Assembly (NCBI GenBank): GCA_018648405.1
Contig: JABGRF010000241.1
Span: 1-35,310 of the forward strand
Source of the DNA: Candidatus Scalindua sp.
GTDB lineage: Bacteria > Planctomycetota > Brocadiia > Brocadiales > Scalinduaceae
Length of the DNA stretch: 35,310 nt
Direction: 5' to 3'
In this document: positions 24,627 to 33,001 of the stretch, piece by piece
Layout: every line of letters starts with the position of its first letter
Numbering within the stretch: the stretch's first letter is position 1
Made by a program: the position numbers and the translations under genes
Notes under the pieces: generated by a model
What the model saw: the letters and a program-made list of their open reading frames with translations, nothing else
Told to the model about the DNA's origin: nothing
Databases searched by the model: none

Positions 24627-26036
24627 CTAAAAATAACTCCGCCTCTTAGCCTCTTTTAGAATCTCCTGTACCCCATCAATAGCCTTCTTAATCGCAACTC
24701 TATTGACATCACCAAAGATAACAGAGTCAAAGGATTTAAGTACATTGTCTGCAGCGACCACTATCTCCTCAGCCATCTTCTTATCCCTGATTGTATCAAT
24801 AAGTTTCGCTGTAGTTATTGACCGCACTACGTCTCTGCGCATCTCCTTCAATGCACCAAGAAACCCTCTTAAGGTACAATCAATATTAACAATAGACTGC
24901 CGCAAACCATCATCTTCAGCATCACTGTCGAAATCCGCAATCAATTTTTCTAGCCTCTCCGCATGTGCGAGAGGGGACATTGCCATCCTCTCTCTAATTA
25001 TTGCAGACATCCTGTAAATGGCTTTCTTGGCCTCATTTGCCCCGAGAGCGATTATGATGACAATCCCCATAATAGCCGGCAGGTGGCTCCTCAACCATAT
25101 ATCCTTTTTCGAATAAACAAGCGGCCCCTTTCCCCTCTCAAGGGGAACATCAATTCTTTTCAATAAACTATTGACCAAAACAGGAATCGCAGGAGTACCT
25201 ATTCTCTGTGTCGCAGGAAATATTCCTTCCTTTCCCTGCTTAACATTTATTTCGCGCTCGTCACAATACAACACAGGCATTGAAGGGATTTCAAAATTCT
25301 CTGATTTGTCCGGTAAATCATAAATTGAGAGGTCATATTCTAAAGTAGTTTTTTTCAATTTTCCTTCCGCTTTTTCATTAATCCTGAAACCTCTTAAATC
25401 AAACGGGCTGAGGTTGAGTTGTTTCATATTCTCTTCCAGTATTTGAATATATTTTTCATGCCAGATCGTAAGTTTATATTTAAGGGTATCCCCAATAGCA
25501 ATCACATCTCTATCCAACTCCGTCTCTACAAGGACCGGGACCTTCTTTAATGCCATGGAGGATGTTTGCACCTGCCCGGAACTCTTATTTACCTCGTCGG
25601 TATACGATATAAGAAATGCGGGTACCGTGTAGATCCCCATTTCCGCATCATCAGGCAAGGAGAGAATGTATGTTATAACACTGAAGTCGCTATCATTATT
25701 AAATATCTGCCTTTCTCCAACAGTTACCTTTTCTATCCTGAAAGGAGAAAGATCTACCGCATTAAATTCATCCACATCTACACTGACACCCAGCTTCCAT
25801 ATCAACTGCAGTGTTAAATGAATCATCTTACCGGTGACAAACCGATAATCTTCAACAAACAACCAGAGCTCAGCTGGTGCATCCATTTCAGGTATCAGCG
25901 TATCTATATCACTCGGCTGAACATCATCTCCGTACTCCTGTTCTCCCCCGTAGCCAGATTGCTGAGCCTTACAAATACCAAAAGACATTAGGAATACAAA
26001 CGCGCACAATAACGTTATAAATAAAACTCTCTTCAT
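24627..26036 (-). CDS. BatD-like exported membrane protein
   Basis: A 469-residue protein with a signal peptide (1-24), an extracytoplasmic region of beta-rich sequence (about 50-290) and a single membrane helix (about 318-334) followed by a basic cytoplasmic tail. This is the topology of BatD ('oxygen tolerance') proteins. Sequence identity to known BatD is not obvious to me, so the call rests mainly on topology and position. It overlaps the DUF58 gene by 4 bp (ATGA type), indicating translational coupling, and precedes the BatA-like gene. Confidence 0.7.
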   Translation of the reverse strand: MKRVLFITLLCAFVFLMSFGICKAQQSGYGGEQEYGDDVQPSDIDTLIPEMDAPAELWLFVEDYRFVTGKMIHLTLQLIWKLGVSVDVDEFNAVDLSPFRIEKVTVGERQIFNNDSDFSVITYILSLPDDAEMGIYTVPAFLISYTDEVNKSSGQVQTSSMALKKVPVLVETELDRDVIAIGDTLKYKLTIWHEKYIQILEENMKQLNLSPFDLRGFRINEKAEGKLKKTTLEYDLSIYDLPDKSENFEIPSMPVLYCDEREINVKQGKEGIFPATQRIGTPAIPVLVNSLLKRIDVPLERGKGPLVYSKKDIWLRSHLPAIMGIVIIIALGANEAKKAIYRMSAIIRERMAMSPLAHAERLEKLIADFDSDAEDDGLRQSIVNIDCTLRGFLGALKEMRRDVVRSITTAKLIDTIRDKKMAEEIVVAADNVLKSFDSVIFGDVNRVAIKKAIDGVQEILKEAKRRSYF

Positions 26037-26887
26037 CTCTTTATCCTGCTCCTCCGCCTTATCCTCTTGTCAAAAAAATCTGACAGAGCACTTACCCATA
26101 GCTCTTCTGTCATATCAGTCTTCAACGTAAGGTAGCCAAGATTAAGTTTATTAAACAATTTAATGTGTTGTAGATTCGCATTGAGATCCTGAGACAAATC
26201 CAGATACTTCACTCCATGAGTTTCTAAATCCTTTACTGCGACGAAACCCCTCGCCTTAGGAAGTGATTCCTCTCTAATGTCAGATATTATTATCGGGATA
26301 ACATCATGTTTCCTAACAAGGGATTTTAACGAGCTTTCGTAATCAAACGGTGCAAAGAAATCAGATAGCACAAATACAAGCGAAGGAGCGAACCTCTTAC
26401 CATTCAAAAATTTAAATGCACAGTTGATATTTGTACGTCTGCCTTTAACTTTGGCACTCAACATATTTCCGGCCAATCTTACGCCTTCTTTCTGGCCTGC
26501 ATGTGGAGGTATATAATTCTCGACCTTATCCGTAAACGATATGAAACTTACAAGATTACCTGTTTCTGTTGCAGATTGAACGAGTGTGGAGATTATGGAA
26601 GATTGAATTTTTTCTTTAGTAAAGCGTGTCGTACCAAACTTCGTTGATTCACTTCTATCGACCAAGAAGAATATGTTTGTCCTTTTATCAACCAGCTTTA
26701 ATCTGACATGTAATGCCCCGGTTCTTGTAGTCGCTTTCCAATCAATAGACCTGAATTCATCACCAGGCTGGTACTGCCTCAACTCATCAAGCTCAATCCC
26801 TCTTGTTGAGTTCATGTAACTGGAGAAAGAACCTTCAAAAAGATTAGCCACCATTCTCTGTAAATGTAACCTTATCTTACTTCTCAA
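26033..26887 (-). CDS. DUF58 domain protein of the MoxR/Bat operon
   Basis: A 284-residue protein with the DUF58 signature ELRQYQPGDEFRSIDWKATTRTG (about 35-57; only the core PGDEFRSIDWK is diagnostic) and a VWA-like start FFLVDRSESTKFG (about 73-85) with a degenerate metal site. DUF58 proteins almost always sit next to a MoxR ATPase, as here. The start is TTG at 26887, with AAGAGG 8 nt upstream. It ends in a very basic tail. No membrane helix is seen, so it is probably cytoplasmic or peripheral. Biochemical function of the family is not established. Confidence 0.9.
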   Translation of the reverse strand: MRSKIRLHLQRMVANLFEGSFSSYMNSTRGIELDELRQYQPGDEFRSIDWKATTRTGALHVRLKLVDKRTNIFFLVDRSESTKFGTTRFTKEKIQSSIISTLVQSATETGNLVSFISFTDKVENYIPPHAGQKEGVRLAGNMLSAKVKGRRTNINCAFKFLNGKRFAPSLVFVLSDFFAPFDYESSLKSLVRKHDVIPIIISDIREESLPKARGFVAVKDLETHGVKYLDLSQDLNANLQHIKLFNKLNLGYLTLKTDMTEELWVSALSDFFDKRIRRRSRIKR

Positions 26888-26922
26888 TAAACCGGCCTCT
26901 TCAGATCAATTAGACAGTGTTG

Positions 26923-27939
26923 TTAATTAGAGGTATCTGTTTCCAGAATTGGCACCTTTTCCAGGATCTTGCCTATTACATCATCAGGATCAATTCCCTG
27001 AGACTCTGCCTCATGCGTCAAAATCACTCTGTGCCTTAAAACAGGGTAAGCCATCTTATGGATGTGTTCAGGCAGGACTATATCACTGCCTGACAGAAAG
27101 GCGTAAACACGTGCAGCCTTTGCCAGGTAGATTGAAGCACGAGGCGAAGCACCATACATAACCATGTCTTTAATGTATTCGTCACAATCAAGACCCGGCC
27201 TTGTCGCCCTTACGATGCGTGTCGAATACTTCAGTATTTCAGACTCTTTATGTAATGGGATCTTTTTTGCGATGAAATGTCTCAATGCAATTATTTCGTC
27301 AGGATGTAAAACTGCATCCAGATCTGGCTCTTCACCACCAATTTGCCTCTCTGCTATCTCCCTCTCCTCTTCATAAGAAGGATACTCAACCCTTATCTTA
27401 AACATAAATCTATCGACCTCAGCTTCCGGCAGGAGATAGGTTCCGGATATCTCTATCGGGTTTTGAGTTGCAAGGACAATAAATATATTTTCCAACTCAA
27501 ATGATTTTCTGCCTATTGTCACCTGCTTTTCCTGCATGCTTTCCAGCAATGCGCTCTGAACCTTTGCAGGAGCTCTGTTGATCTCATCAGCCAATAGTAA
27601 GTTAGTAAAAACCGGACCTTTCTGAACTGCACTTTTCCTGGTCTCAGGATCACACAATTCATACCCGGTGATATCACTGGGTATCAGATCCGGTGTAAAC
27701 TGTATCCTTTGAAATTTTGCATCAATCGCCCTTGACAGGGTTTTAATAGTTATAGTTTTTCCCAGCCCCGGATAACCCTCCAGCAGAATATGACCATCAG
27801 AAAAGAGAGCAATAATGATAGCCTCGATCATCTCATCCTGACCTACTATAACCTTCTGTATCTCTTTTTTAATACCTATGTACTTCTCTTTTATATATTT
27901 AGCATCTTCAAACTTCTTAGTCTGTATTCTTTTAGCCAC
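26923..27939 (-). CDS. MoxR-family AAA+ ATPase
   Basis: A 338-residue AAA+ ATPase, the first gene of the Bat operon. Walker A is GYPGLGKT (55-62) and Walker B LLLADEIN (114-121). Sensor and arginine-finger regions follow in LATQNPIEISGTYLLPEAEVDRF, a signature of the MoxR class. MoxR ATPases act as chaperone-like motors that work with VWA partners to assemble or activate complexes. The start is GTG at 27939 with GGAG upstream. It is read from a consensus sigma70 promoter at 28028-28055 with a leader of about 80 nt. Six more genes follow on the same strand with short gaps or overlaps. Confidence 0.95.
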   Translation of the reverse strand: MAKRIQTKKFEDAKYIKEKYIGIKKEIQKVIVGQDEMIEAIIIALFSDGHILLEGYPGLGKTITIKTLSRAIDAKFQRIQFTPDLIPSDITGYELCDPETRKSAVQKGPVFTNLLLADEINRAPAKVQSALLESMQEKQVTIGRKSFELENIFIVLATQNPIEISGTYLLPEAEVDRFMFKIRVEYPSYEEEREIAERQIGGEEPDLDAVLHPDEIIALRHFIAKKIPLHKESEILKYSTRIVRATRPGLDCDEYIKDMVMYGASPRASIYLAKAARVYAFLSGSDIVLPEHIHKMAYPVLRHRVILTHEAESQGIDPDDVIGKILEKVPILETDTSN

Positions 27940-28027
27940 CGTTTATTTCTCCTGTGTTGAATATCCCGGAAACTCTATAATTCCTGATTCAATCAATTCT
28001 GGACCATTATTAAATACGTGGGCAGTA

Positions 28028-28055
28028 ATTATATAATAATTAGTTTTACTGTCAA
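28028..28055 (-). promoter_or_regulatory. Consensus sigma70-type promoter of the MoxR/Bat operon
   Basis: On the minus strand TTGACA (28050-28055) and TATAAT (28028-28033) are perfect consensus boxes with a 16-bp spacer. This is the same geometry as the HAO-family promoter at 5529-5556. Confidence 0.85.
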
Positions 28056-28057
28056 TA

Positions 28058-28070
28058 ATGATTAAATCAT
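28058..28070. promoter_or_regulatory. Palindrome between divergent promoters
   Basis: ATGATTAAATCAT is a perfect 6-1-6 palindrome in the 29 bp between the moxR and mtnP -35 boxes. It could be an operator acting on both promoters, though AT-rich palindromes also occur by chance. Confidence 0.35.
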
Positions 28071-28084
28071 CATTGAATTAGTTC

Positions 28085-28112
28085 TTGACGGCACAGGATG
28101 CATCGTTAGAAT
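28085..28112 (+). promoter_or_regulatory. Sigma70-type promoter of mtnP
   Basis: TTGACG (28085-28090) and TAGAAT (28107-28112) are five-of-six matches with a 16-bp spacer. The predicted start near 28119 leaves a leader of about 36 nt. Confidence 0.65.
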
Positions 28113-28154
28113 AACACGCTTTTAATAATACTTTGTAAATTAAGGACTATAAAT

Positions 28155-29015
28155 ATGGCTAACGGAAAAATAGGAATAATTGGCGGCAGCGGTTTGTATA
28201 ATATCGAAGGAATAACAGATGTTGAAAATATTAAAGTAGAAACTCCTTTTGGAGACCCTTCTGATCTGTTTATAACTGGTAAACTGGAAGGCAAAGATGT
28301 TGTATTCCTTCCTCGACACGGAAAGACCCACAGTATATTGCCTTCGGAATTGAATTTTCGTGCAAATATCTATGGTATGAAGAAGCTTGGAGTCGAGAGA
28401 ATAATAGCTGTCAGTGCAGTAGGAAGTATGAAGGAAGAGATCAAGCCTCTCGACATAGTGATTCCTGACCAATTCATTGACCGCACACAGGGTAGAATAG
28501 GCACCTTCTTTGGAGATGGAATTGTAGGCCACGTAAGCCTCGCTGATCCGGTCTGCTCAGTCCTTGCAGACACACTCCATAAAGCAGCAAATAGTGCCGG
28601 AGCTACAGTCCACAAAGGAGGAACTTATGTATGCATAGAGGGGCCTCAATTCTCAACCAGAGCAGAATCACTAACATATCGCCAATGGGATGTAAGTATT
28701 ATCGGAATGACAAACCTGCAGGAGGCCAGACTGGCCCGCGAAGCGGAGATATGCTACAGCACACTGGCTCTTTCCACTGATTATGACTGCTGGCATGAAG
28801 GAGAGGAAGATGTTACAGCAGAGATAGTCCTTCAAAACATCATGAAAAACGTTGATACAGCCAAGGCCATAATTAAACATGCCTTACCAACGATTGAAGG
28901 TGAAAGAGGTTGCGGATGTGCGAATGCGTCAAGTAACGCCATTGTGACGCATAAGGATAACATTCCAAGCGAAGTGAAGGAACGATTGAGTCTCATATTT
29001 GGAAAGTACCTATAG
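28155..29015 (+). CDS. mtnP: S-methyl-5'-thioadenosine phosphorylase
   Basis: A 286-residue enzyme of the purine nucleoside phosphorylase family that splits methylthioadenosine with phosphate, the first step of methionine salvage and clean-up of the polyamine-synthesis by-product. Visible signatures are IGIIGGSGLYNIEGI (phosphate loop), FLPRHGKTHSILP, CIEGPQFSTRAES (substrate pocket) and the MTAP-type MTNLQEARLAREAEICY followed by STDYDCWH. The Asp in the last segment is typical of adenine-specific members. AAGGA lies about 9 nt before the ATG. It is the only plus-strand gene in the window and has its own promoter. A purine nucleoside phosphorylase with wider specificity is the only alternative. 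Confidence 0.95.
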   Translation: MANGKIGIIGGSGLYNIEGITDVENIKVETPFGDPSDLFITGKLEGKDVVFLPRHGKTHSILPSELNFRANIYGMKKLGVERIIAVSAVGSMKEEIKPLDIVIPDQFIDRTQGRIGTFFGDGIVGHVSLADPVCSVLADTLHKAANSAGATVHKGGTYVCIEGPQFSTRAESLTYRQWDVSIIGMTNLQEARLAREAEICYSTLALSTDYDCWHEGEEDVTAEIVLQNIMKNVDTAKAIIKHALPTIEGERGCGCANASSNAIVTHKDNIPSEVKERLSLIFGKYL

Positions 29016-29062
29016 ACGTCGCGAAACAGATTCAACTACAGTCAACAATTCACCATTTCATG

Positions 29063-29098
29063 GAAGTGATCTAAGGTTAACGAACTTTAGATCACTTC
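29063..29098. terminator. Inverted repeat between convergent mtnP and kinase genes
   Basis: A perfect 12-bp repeat (GAAGTGATCTAA and its complement, arms 29063-29074 and 29087-29098) lies midway between the converging stop codons. No T-run follows on either strand, so it is a likely shared 3' hairpin rather than a textbook terminator. Confidence 0.5.
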
Positions 29099-29126
29099 AT
29101 TCATCAATCCTGCTTTTCGTAATCCA

Positions 29127-32100
29127 TCAACACTTGAATTCCAAATCATTTATATATTTTGCCAACGCTTCATGTTTAAACGGTTTTTTTAGAAAGAAGT
29201 CTACCGTTAACCCTTTATCTGCCATCGATGCAAGACTGCCACTCCAGCCAGAAATTATGCCTATCTTAGGTCTCTTCTTTAACCCGTTAAGAGACTTTAC
29301 CACATCATACCCACAGATATTTGGCATCGCAATATCACATAGCACAAGGTCAAAACGTTCACCCTCTATCATATTTATAACATTAACGCCATTATCAGTA
29401 GTTTTAACATCATGGCCACCTTTAGAAAGGAATTGATTTAGTATATCTCGCATACTTTCTTCATCATCTATAACCAGGATGCGTAGGCTTTTCTCATTTG
29501 TTTTCTGTTCCGGCGCAGAAATCTTTATTACTCTTCTTCTTTTAATGGTCACTGGAAATTGCATGGTAAATGCTGTACCTTTTCCCAACTCACCGTCCAC
29601 CTCTATTTTACCGCTATGCCTGGTCACTATACCGTAAACTATACTCATACCCAATCCAGTACCTTCAACTCCCTTAGTAGAAAAGAACGGGTCAAATATA
29701 TTTTTCTTCACATTCTCAGACATACCTTCTCCGTCATCAGTAACGTTTACAAATACAGTCTCATTATCACTCCATGTACCAAATGAAATTTTTCCACCAC
29801 CAGACATTGCATCAAGTGCATTATTGATTATGTTAATAAATACCTCTCTTATTTCTGCAGGATTACACATAATAGATGGAACCCTCCCCATGCCTTCTGT
29901 GTCAATTCTGTAGTCTATGCCTCCGGCAAGCGCCTCATTCTGCCATCTGGGCTTTGTAAAATCAATAGAATGCCTTATTAAATCCCTGATATCAAAAGAG
30001 ACAAATTCTTTAGTGTCAGGACTGGTCTTAGTAAATTTAAGCATATTACCGGCTATTTCAGCTCCATCATCGGCAGCCTTCATTATGATCCTTAAAGCAT
30101 CAGCCAAGACTTTATCATCTTTGTAGTCTTCCTCCAGCAACTGAACATTACCAGAGATAATCGCCAGAAGATTGTTAAATTCATGGGAAATACCGGCAGT
30201 TATTGCACCGATAGACTTCAGTTTTTCTGACTGTAATAGCGCTTTTTCCATCTTTTTATGCTCTGTGATGTCTTGGGTAGTTCCAATCATACCAATAACA
30301 TTACCACTATCATCAAGTTGTAATTCTCCACGACTATACACCCATCTAGTTTCACCATCGGATTTTCTTATTATAAGATAATCTTTATTAAACGGTATCT
30401 TCTTATCCAATACACTCTGTTGATAGGTGGCCAAACTATCTCGGTGATCTGGGTGAATTATTTCAACCCAATCTTCAACGCTGTACTCTCTTTTTTTTCC
30501 TATACCCAATATAGAATATAGCATTTCCGTTCCAGACCAAATGCCTGTAGTCACATTAAGTGTAAAACTACCAATCTTACCCACACGTTGTGCCTCTGAC
30601 AGACGTTTTTCACTCTGAATTAGCGTCTCCTCTGCCTGCCTACGTTCGGTTACATCTGTGACAAACACAGTAAACCCCGTAATATGATGTAAATTGTCAT
30701 AAATCGGGTTAAAAATCAATTCATACCAAAATCGACTGTTAGCTTGACCATATTCCTCAATTTTGACAAAGCTCTCACCTTTCGTGACTCGCTTGTAATT
30801 TGTTTCGGCTTTTAGACGGTCATCTTCTACGGAAATATACGAAAGGATATGCCGGCCAATCTCAATATCAGCGCCATACACTTCTTTCATCTTTTTTACA
30901 TGAGCCATGTTAAAGCTCAAATAATTGTAGCTCGTATCCAGAACAAAAATAATAACATTATCAGGACTCTCGATAACGGCGCTTAGTAACGAATTCGATC
31001 TTTGAAGCGCCTCACCTGCCTGTTTGCTCTCAGTAATATCATCCTTAACAGCAATGAAGTTTGTAATAACACCTTCAGCATTTTTTACAGGAGAAATGGA
31101 TGCAGACTCCCAATATAGTCCGCCATTCTTTTTCCTGTTACAAAATTCCCCCTTCCACTCATTGCCTGATTTAACAGTTTCCCATAGTTCATTGTAAACT
31201 TCAGGGGGTGTTTTTCCAGATTTCAAGATACCTGGATTTTTGCCAATAGCTTCTTCGATACTATAGCCTGTAAGTTGCTCAAACCTTGGATTGGCATACT
31301 CAATATTGCCTTCAGCATCTGTAATTACAATAGTGGCAGAACTGTGTTTTATCGCTTGAGACAATTTAGCAACATCGGCAGTACGCTCAATCACACGTTG
31401 CTCCAATGATTCATTAAGTGTTTGAATTATCTCTTTTGCCTTTTTCTCATGAGATGCACGATCAGATATGGTATAGAAGCAGACTACAATAAATCCCGTA
31501 AGCAACAAACCACCTATCAGAAATCCCCAAGGATACCAAATGTATCTTTTTTTCATAAATACTGGAGTAGGTTTACATACTATTGACCACTTACGGCCGG
31601 CTACATTTAATATAGTCGAAACATACAACCCCTCTGATTTTATTTCTTCCAGAGACAAAGGAGGGCTGACATCATGTCCTAACCGTGATGGATGATAATA
31701 GAGAAATTGCACATCCTGAGGGTTTGAGGTATCAAAAAGATAGACATCTACACCTTGCCCTTTAAGATAACCTAGTGTCCCCTCTACAAGATCACCTACT
31801 CTAAACACACCTGAGACAAGTCCTGTTAAATTTGCACGTCTCTCCTCGATTGTGTCTATAGAAGCCTGTTTATGATAAACAGGTACAAATATCAGGAATC
31901 CATACTGGTCACCTTCTTCCTGTACCAGTGTAATACGTGAAGTCCCGACCGCTTTTCCTGTATCACGTGAGAGGCACAGGGCTTCAAACCGTTCTTGATT
32001 AGTTGACAAGTCAAAACCCATGGCAACCTCATTACCTATATAAGGCTCTATATAATAGACAGGAAAGTGTTCCTTGCTATCATCAGCTCTTACCACACCT

Positions 32101-32510
32101 CCCTGTGGTAGCATCTTAGTTATCTGGTAGTCCGGATAGCCTTCAGCCTGTACCTCCCGCTCATGATCTTCACGTTGTTGGCTAGAAATGCGTGGTATCC
32201 ATCCCAGTGCCTGAATATCATTATGATACGCAAGTAAGTATTTGCAAAATTCATCAAATCCATCCCTTGTTACATATTCACTACTTCTAAATAGTGAGTA
32301 AATGGATTGAAGAGCTTGCTCGTTGTTCTCAATCTCTCTTTCTATGGAGTTGACCCTGTCCATTGCAACAAGCATGAAATCATTTTTTATTTTTGTTGTT
32401 TGATATCCACGTACAACAAAAAACAGGGATATTGATATACATAACCCTAGACAAACAATTAATATAGTTTGTAAGTTTATTTTTATTTTTTCAGGTTTTG
32501 TTGTCTTCAT
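29127..32510 (-). CDS. CHASE-PAS hybrid sensor histidine kinase with C-terminal receiver
   Basis: A 1127-residue membrane sensor. Transmembrane helices lie at about 13-34 and 325-347 and enclose a periplasmic-type CHASE domain (GDQYGFLIFVPVY, YIEPYIGNEVAMGFDL). A short coiled coil (350-385) leads to three PAS domains (about 386-495, 505-622 and 632-750). The kinase core has phospho-accepting H776 (GISHEFNNLLAI, the NtrB-like H-box), N-box N897 (NIINNALDAM) and G-boxes DDGEGM and GTGLGMSIV. A receiver domain follows (1008-1127) with phospho-Asp D1059 and Lys K1109. No DNA-binding output is attached, so a phosphorelay partner elsewhere is needed. Whether it talks to the sigma54 regulator at 11183-12571 is unknown. 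No Shine-Dalgarno site is evident. Confidence 0.93.
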   Translation of the reverse strand: MKTTKPEKIKINLQTILIVCLGLCISISLFFVVRGYQTTKIKNDFMLVAMDRVNSIEREIENNEQALQSIYSLFRSSEYVTRDGFDEFCKYLLAYHNDIQALGWIPRISSQQREDHEREVQAEGYPDYQITKMLPQGGVVRADDSKEHFPVYYIEPYIGNEVAMGFDLSTNQERFEALCLSRDTGKAVGTSRITLVQEEGDQYGFLIFVPVYHKQASIDTIEERRANLTGLVSGVFRVGDLVEGTLGYLKGQGVDVYLFDTSNPQDVQFLYYHPSRLGHDVSPPLSLEEIKSEGLYVSTILNVAGRKWSIVCKPTPVFMKKRYIWYPWGFLIGGLLLTGFIVVCFYTISDRASHEKKAKEIIQTLNESLEQRVIERTADVAKLSQAIKHSSATIVITDAEGNIEYANPRFEQLTGYSIEEAIGKNPGILKSGKTPPEVYNELWETVKSGNEWKGEFCNRKKNGGLYWESASISPVKNAEGVITNFIAVKDDITESKQAGEALQRSNSLLSAVIESPDNVIIFVLDTSYNYLSFNMAHVKKMKEVYGADIEIGRHILSYISVEDDRLKAETNYKRVTKGESFVKIEEYGQANSRFWYELIFNPIYDNLHHITGFTVFVTDVTERRQAEETLIQSEKRLSEAQRVGKIGSFTLNVTTGIWSGTEMLYSILGIGKKREYSVEDWVEIIHPDHRDSLATYQQSVLDKKIPFNKDYLIIRKSDGETRWVYSRGELQLDDSGNVIGMIGTTQDITEHKKMEKALLQSEKLKSIGAITAGISHEFNNLLAIISGNVQLLEEDYKDDKVLADALRIIMKAADDGAEIAGNMLKFTKTSPDTKEFVSFDIRDLIRHSIDFTKPRWQNEALAGGIDYRIDTEGMGRVPSIMCNPAEIREVFINIINNALDAMSGGGKISFGTWSDNETVFVNVTDDGEGMSENVKKNIFDPFFSTKGVEGTGLGMSIVYGIVTRHSGKIEVDGELGKGTAFTMQFPVTIKRRRVIKISAPEQKTNEKSLRILVIDDEESMRDILNQFLSKGGHDVKTTDNGVNVINMIEGERFDLVLCDIAMPNICGYDVVKSLNGLKKRPKIGIISGWSGSLASMADKGLTVDFFLKKPFKHEALAKYINDLEFKC

Positions 32511-32632
32511 GCTTATTTAGTTTATATAGATACAAGAGTGGTTTACAAAAAGCAGCTTGATAAATTGGATGCAGTACAATAATCCAAAAAAGCTGAGGTT
32601 TCATCCAACCCAAATTTTGTGTCTTATCAAGA

Positions 32633-32893
32633 TTATCTCTGCCTTATATATTTAAAACGCAATATAATAATGAATATACTGAATGCTAATCCAGCCGCAT
32701 TGGCCACAATAATTATCATGTCTTCAATATGTATGCCGTAGGACAACCAACATGAAAGGCCAACTATAAGGAGCATGTACATTACTGGAGAGATATCATC
32801 CAATCTCTTTGTACGTATGCCTCTTATTATCTGCGGAATAAAGCCTGAAGTCGTACATATTGCGGCAATTATTCCTACAATTTTCCACTCCAT
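32633..32893 (-). CDS. SemiSWEET/PQ-loop small membrane transporter
   Basis: An 86-residue protein with three membrane helices (about 4-20, 36-54 and 60-80) and a PQ-loop motif in the first (TSGFIPQIIRGIRTK), the hallmark of bacterial SemiSWEET sugar transporters, which work as dimers. The length is exactly that of the family. The start ATG at 32893 has GGAGGAGG close upstream. The terminator of the preceding NO-reductase-like gene ends only 40 bp before this start, leaving little room for a promoter. Substrate is unknown. Confidence 0.9.
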   Translation of the reverse strand: MEWKIVGIIAAICTTSGFIPQIIRGIRTKRLDDISPVMYMLLIVGLSCWLSYGIHIEDMIIIVANAAGLAFSIFIIILRFKYIRQR

Positions 32894-32932
32894 CGGAACC
32901 TCCTCCGTAAAACCACTGTTTGAATAAATTGT

Positions 32933-32980
32933 GAAAAAAAAAGACAGATCTTTTTATATTATGCTATAAAAAGGTCTGTC
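32933..32980 (-). terminator. Strong Rho-independent terminator of the NO reductase-like gene
   Basis: A 16-bp stem with one wobble pair (arms 32943-32958 and 32965-32980) is followed on the minus strand by nine T. It starts 21 bp after the stop codon of the qNOR/Nod-like gene. Confidence 0.93.
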
Positions 32981-33001
32981 TCTTTCTACACATCAAAAAA
33001 T

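Noticed and set aside
28106-28615. Minus-strand ORFs opposite mtnP
   Set aside because: They are shadows of a strongly conserved enzyme, and no coding signature was seen in them.
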